Positions 23,191 through 24,690 of a stretch of DNA of 24,690 nt are shown piece after piece. Below the pieces are notes generated by a model that saw only the letters and a list, made by a program, of their open reading frames with translations, was not told where the DNA came from and ran no database searches. Numbering within the stretch: position 1 is the first letter of the stretch; every line of letters begins with the position of its first letter. Origin of the DNA: Deltaproteobacteria bacterium UBA5799 (GTDB lineage Bacteria; Desulfobacterota; GWC2-55-46). Location: NCBI GenBank assembly GCA_002418185.1, contig DIDN01000123.1:195-24884 (forward strand), written 5' to 3'. Position numbers and translations under genes: made by a program.

Positions 23191-24538
23191 CGTACCTGGA
23201 GACGAGGTCTTTCGTGTTCCCGGCATTGAGCGTCCGGAAATACAGGTCCAGCTTTTTTTCCGTCTCCGCTGCTATGGCCTTTTTCCTGTCCTCGTCGAGG
23301 GCCCATATCTTTTTCTTGAAGGGGCCGAAGCCCTTCTTCCGCGTCTTGTAGATGAACTGCTCCTCGGTGTCAGCGGGTTTTTTCTCGTCCGAGTGCTTGT
23401 CCGCGAGGTGTCTGTATATCTCATTCTTCAGGTCTTCGGGGAATGACGGGCTGTCGTAGATTATGTTCTGGAAGCCGGTTGCCAGGTGGACCTCGGAGGC
23501 CCCGTTCCTGGTGAAGAGGTCGAAGGCGTCGTCCGGGAGGGTCGAGGCGCCGTGCTGGACGACGCCGGAGAGGTGATAGGCCTCCCTCGCGACCTTTGAG
23601 AGCCTGGCGATGGTGTCGAAGTCGACCTTCACCTTGGCTATGGTGCCATCAGGCAGCACGACCCCGCCGTGCGAGGTGCCGGTCTGGACACTGACCTTGC
23701 TGATCCCGGGCGCTCCCGGCGCCCGTTGCCCGAGCTCGCGGGCGAGGCCGTCGAGGTAGGCCCGAAGCTCGCCCTCGGTCGAGTTCGACTTGCCGACCTC
23801 GCCGATCTCGCCGCCGATCGAGACGGTGACGCCGTCCTCCTCGAGCGACCGGATCAGCGCCGCCATCTCGGCCGTTCGAAGGTAGTTCTCGCGCTGCTGC
23901 TGGTCCTCGGTCGGCTTCGAGAGGTCGACCAGCGTCGAGGCGTCGATGTCGATGTTCCGGTAGCCGGCGTCGATCGCGAGGCGGCAGGCCCGCCGGATCT
24001 CCTCGGTCATCGCCTCGGGATCGGCGGCGTACTTCTTGGCGTTGAACTGGTAGTGGTCGCCCTGGACGAAGACGGGGCCCTGCCAACCGGCCGCCACCGC
24101 GCCGGCGAAGCAGGCCGTGGCGTAGTCGATCGGCCGCTGGTAGGTGTAGGTCTGCTCGCTCCGAGCCAGCTCCAGGATGACCGCCCCGACGTCCTGGGCC
24201 GCCGCCTGCTCGAACACGATCCGGGCCATGTCGAAGGTCTGGGCGCGGAGGTTGATGGCCGGCACGGTGAAGCCGCCCACCTCGCCTCGACCGCGGGCCA
24301 GGTACAGCTCCTGGATGCTCGCCGAGCGCGCGCCGAGGGCCTGGGCCACCTCCCAGGCGAGCCATTGCGCGGTAGCGACGGCACCGTCGTCCTGGCTGAA
24401 CGCGGCCGTCCAGGCGACGTCGGCGATGCGGCGCCTGGCAGCAGCCGTGTCGTCGATGACCAGGCGGCCGTCCTGGACGTGGAGCGCGCCTTCGAGCTCG
24501 CGAAGGAGATCGGCGGCGGAGGTGGCGACGTGTGGCAT
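23177..24538 (-). CDS. Class II fructose-bisphosphate aldolase family protein (mosaic gene)
   Basis: A zinc-dependent aldolase of the fructose/tagatose-bisphosphate family, which reversibly joins dihydroxyacetone phosphate and an aldehyde. Metal and substrate motifs visible: VFVQGDHYQFN (Asp161-His162), IGGEIGEVG (241-249), QTGTSHGG (His290) and VVQHGAST (His329). At 453 aa it is longer than classical class II enzymes (about 350), with an extra N-terminal 85 residues and a basic C-terminal tail. AGGAG 10 bases before the ATG supports the start. Codon use is split: residues 1-285 have 15 ATC and no ATA for Ile and one AGG in 21 Arg codons. Residues after 290 have 5 of 8 ATA and 6 of 8 AGG/AGA, as in the rest of the window. 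The last residues (GNL) and stop come from the MITE-like element. Exact substrate is not certain. Confidence 0.85.
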   Translation of the reverse strand: MPHVATSAADLLRELEGALHVQDGRLVIDDTAAARRRIADVAWTAAFSQDDGAVATAQWLAWEVAQALGARSASIQELYLARGRGEVGGFTVPAINLRAQTFDMARIVFEQAAAQDVGAVILELARSEQTYTYQRPIDYATACFAGAVAAGWQGPVFVQGDHYQFNAKKYAADPEAMTEEIRRACRLAIDAGYRNIDIDASTLVDLSKPTEDQQQRENYLRTAEMAALIRSLEEDGVTVSIGGEIGEVGKSNSTEGELRAYLDGLARELGQRAPGAPGISKVSVQTGTSHGGVVLPDGTIAKVKVDFDTIARLSKVAREAYHLSGVVQHGASTLPDDAFDLFTRNGASEVHLATGFQNIIYDSPSFPEDLKNEIYRHLADKHSDEKKPADTEEQFIYKTRKKGFGPFKKKIWALDEDRKKAIAAETEKKLDLYFRTLNAGNTKDLVSRYVGNL

Positions 24539-24690
24539 GGCTGGGCGTCTCCTGTCGAGCGGGCCGGTCGACCGTTACCGGTGCCGGATGGACGTGATCC
24601 GCGCCGAAGTCGAGCGGTGTCGCTGATCGATTATCGCCCTGCCGACCCGTTCCAGCATCCGGGGTCGGGGCGTGGCGCGTGGCCGGCCCG
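24539..24690. other. Gene-free right edge of the window
   Basis: This 152-bp stretch upstream of the aldolase start is GC-rich and shares the composition of the aldolase N-terminal half. It contains the AGGAG ribosome-binding site of the aldolase on the minus strand. I see no recognisable gene, promoter or terminator in the remainder. Confidence 0.5.

Noticed and set aside
23649..24626. Several long Arg-rich frames overlapping the aldolase N-terminal half on both strands
   Set aside because: They are shadows of very GC-rich codons; only the aldolase frame carries family motifs and a ribosome-binding site.
1..24690. CRISPR arrays, tRNA, rRNA and a novel defence system
   Set aside because: No regularly spaced direct repeats, no cloverleaf or rRNA signature, and no cas or defence genes other than the EcoRII-like/Vsr pair at the left edge.

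Overview
The window reads as a high-GC bacterial chromosome segment whose codon habits are distinctive: Ile is very often ATA and Arg very often AGG. Gene content (chemosensory signalling, a c-type-heme diguanylate cyclase, a DUF4124 envelope protein, a deviant EF-P) suggests a Desulfobacterota- or Nitrospirota-like Gram-negative lineage. This is inference from composition and families, not a phylogenetic placement. Two edges differ. The left 0.8 kb is AT-rich and carries a restriction/repair cassette. The right 1 kb is GC-rich with almost no ATA or AGG codons.

Layout, left to right. (1) 1-765: 3' end of an EcoRII-like endonuclease abutting a Vsr mismatch endonuclease. (2) 903-8106, plus strand: UvrD/PcrA helicase, GalU, Hsp20, Lon and ThiL; hsp20-lon-thiL are tightly packed. 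(3) 8172-12797, plus strand: a consensus promoter followed by a compact chemosensory set (membrane MCP without a periplasmic sensor, CheW, CheY, CheA) running directly into larB; a palindromic repeat then separates larB from larC. (4) 14167-15172: a promoter and a metallo-beta-lactamase-fold hydrolase. (5) 15197-18281, minus strand: a DUF4124 exported protein and ComEC. (6) 18577-19779, plus strand: a membrane diguanylate cyclase with a CxxCH periplasmic sensor. (7) 19940-24538, minus strand: UvrC, a 610-bp palindrome-rich spacer, EF-P, a 146-bp MITE-like element and a class II aldolase.

How genes work together: UvrD and UvrC belong to nucleotide excision repair but lie far apart on opposite strands. 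Hsp20 and Lon form a protein-quality-control pair. MCP/CheW/CheY/CheA form a core signalling complex with no CheR or CheB in the window. LarB and LarC make the nickel-pincer nucleotide cofactor; LarE and the client enzyme LarA are not here.

Most notable: (a) the aldolase gene changes codon usage abruptly near 23,640-23,704, as if two lineages were joined inside one gene (recombination or chimeric assembly); (b) a TA-flanked 146-bp element with 19-bp perfect terminal inverted repeats supplies the last codons and stop of that aldolase; (c) two related palindromic elements lie in opposite orientation between uvrC and efp. I found no CRISPR array, tRNA, rRNA or clearly novel defence system.
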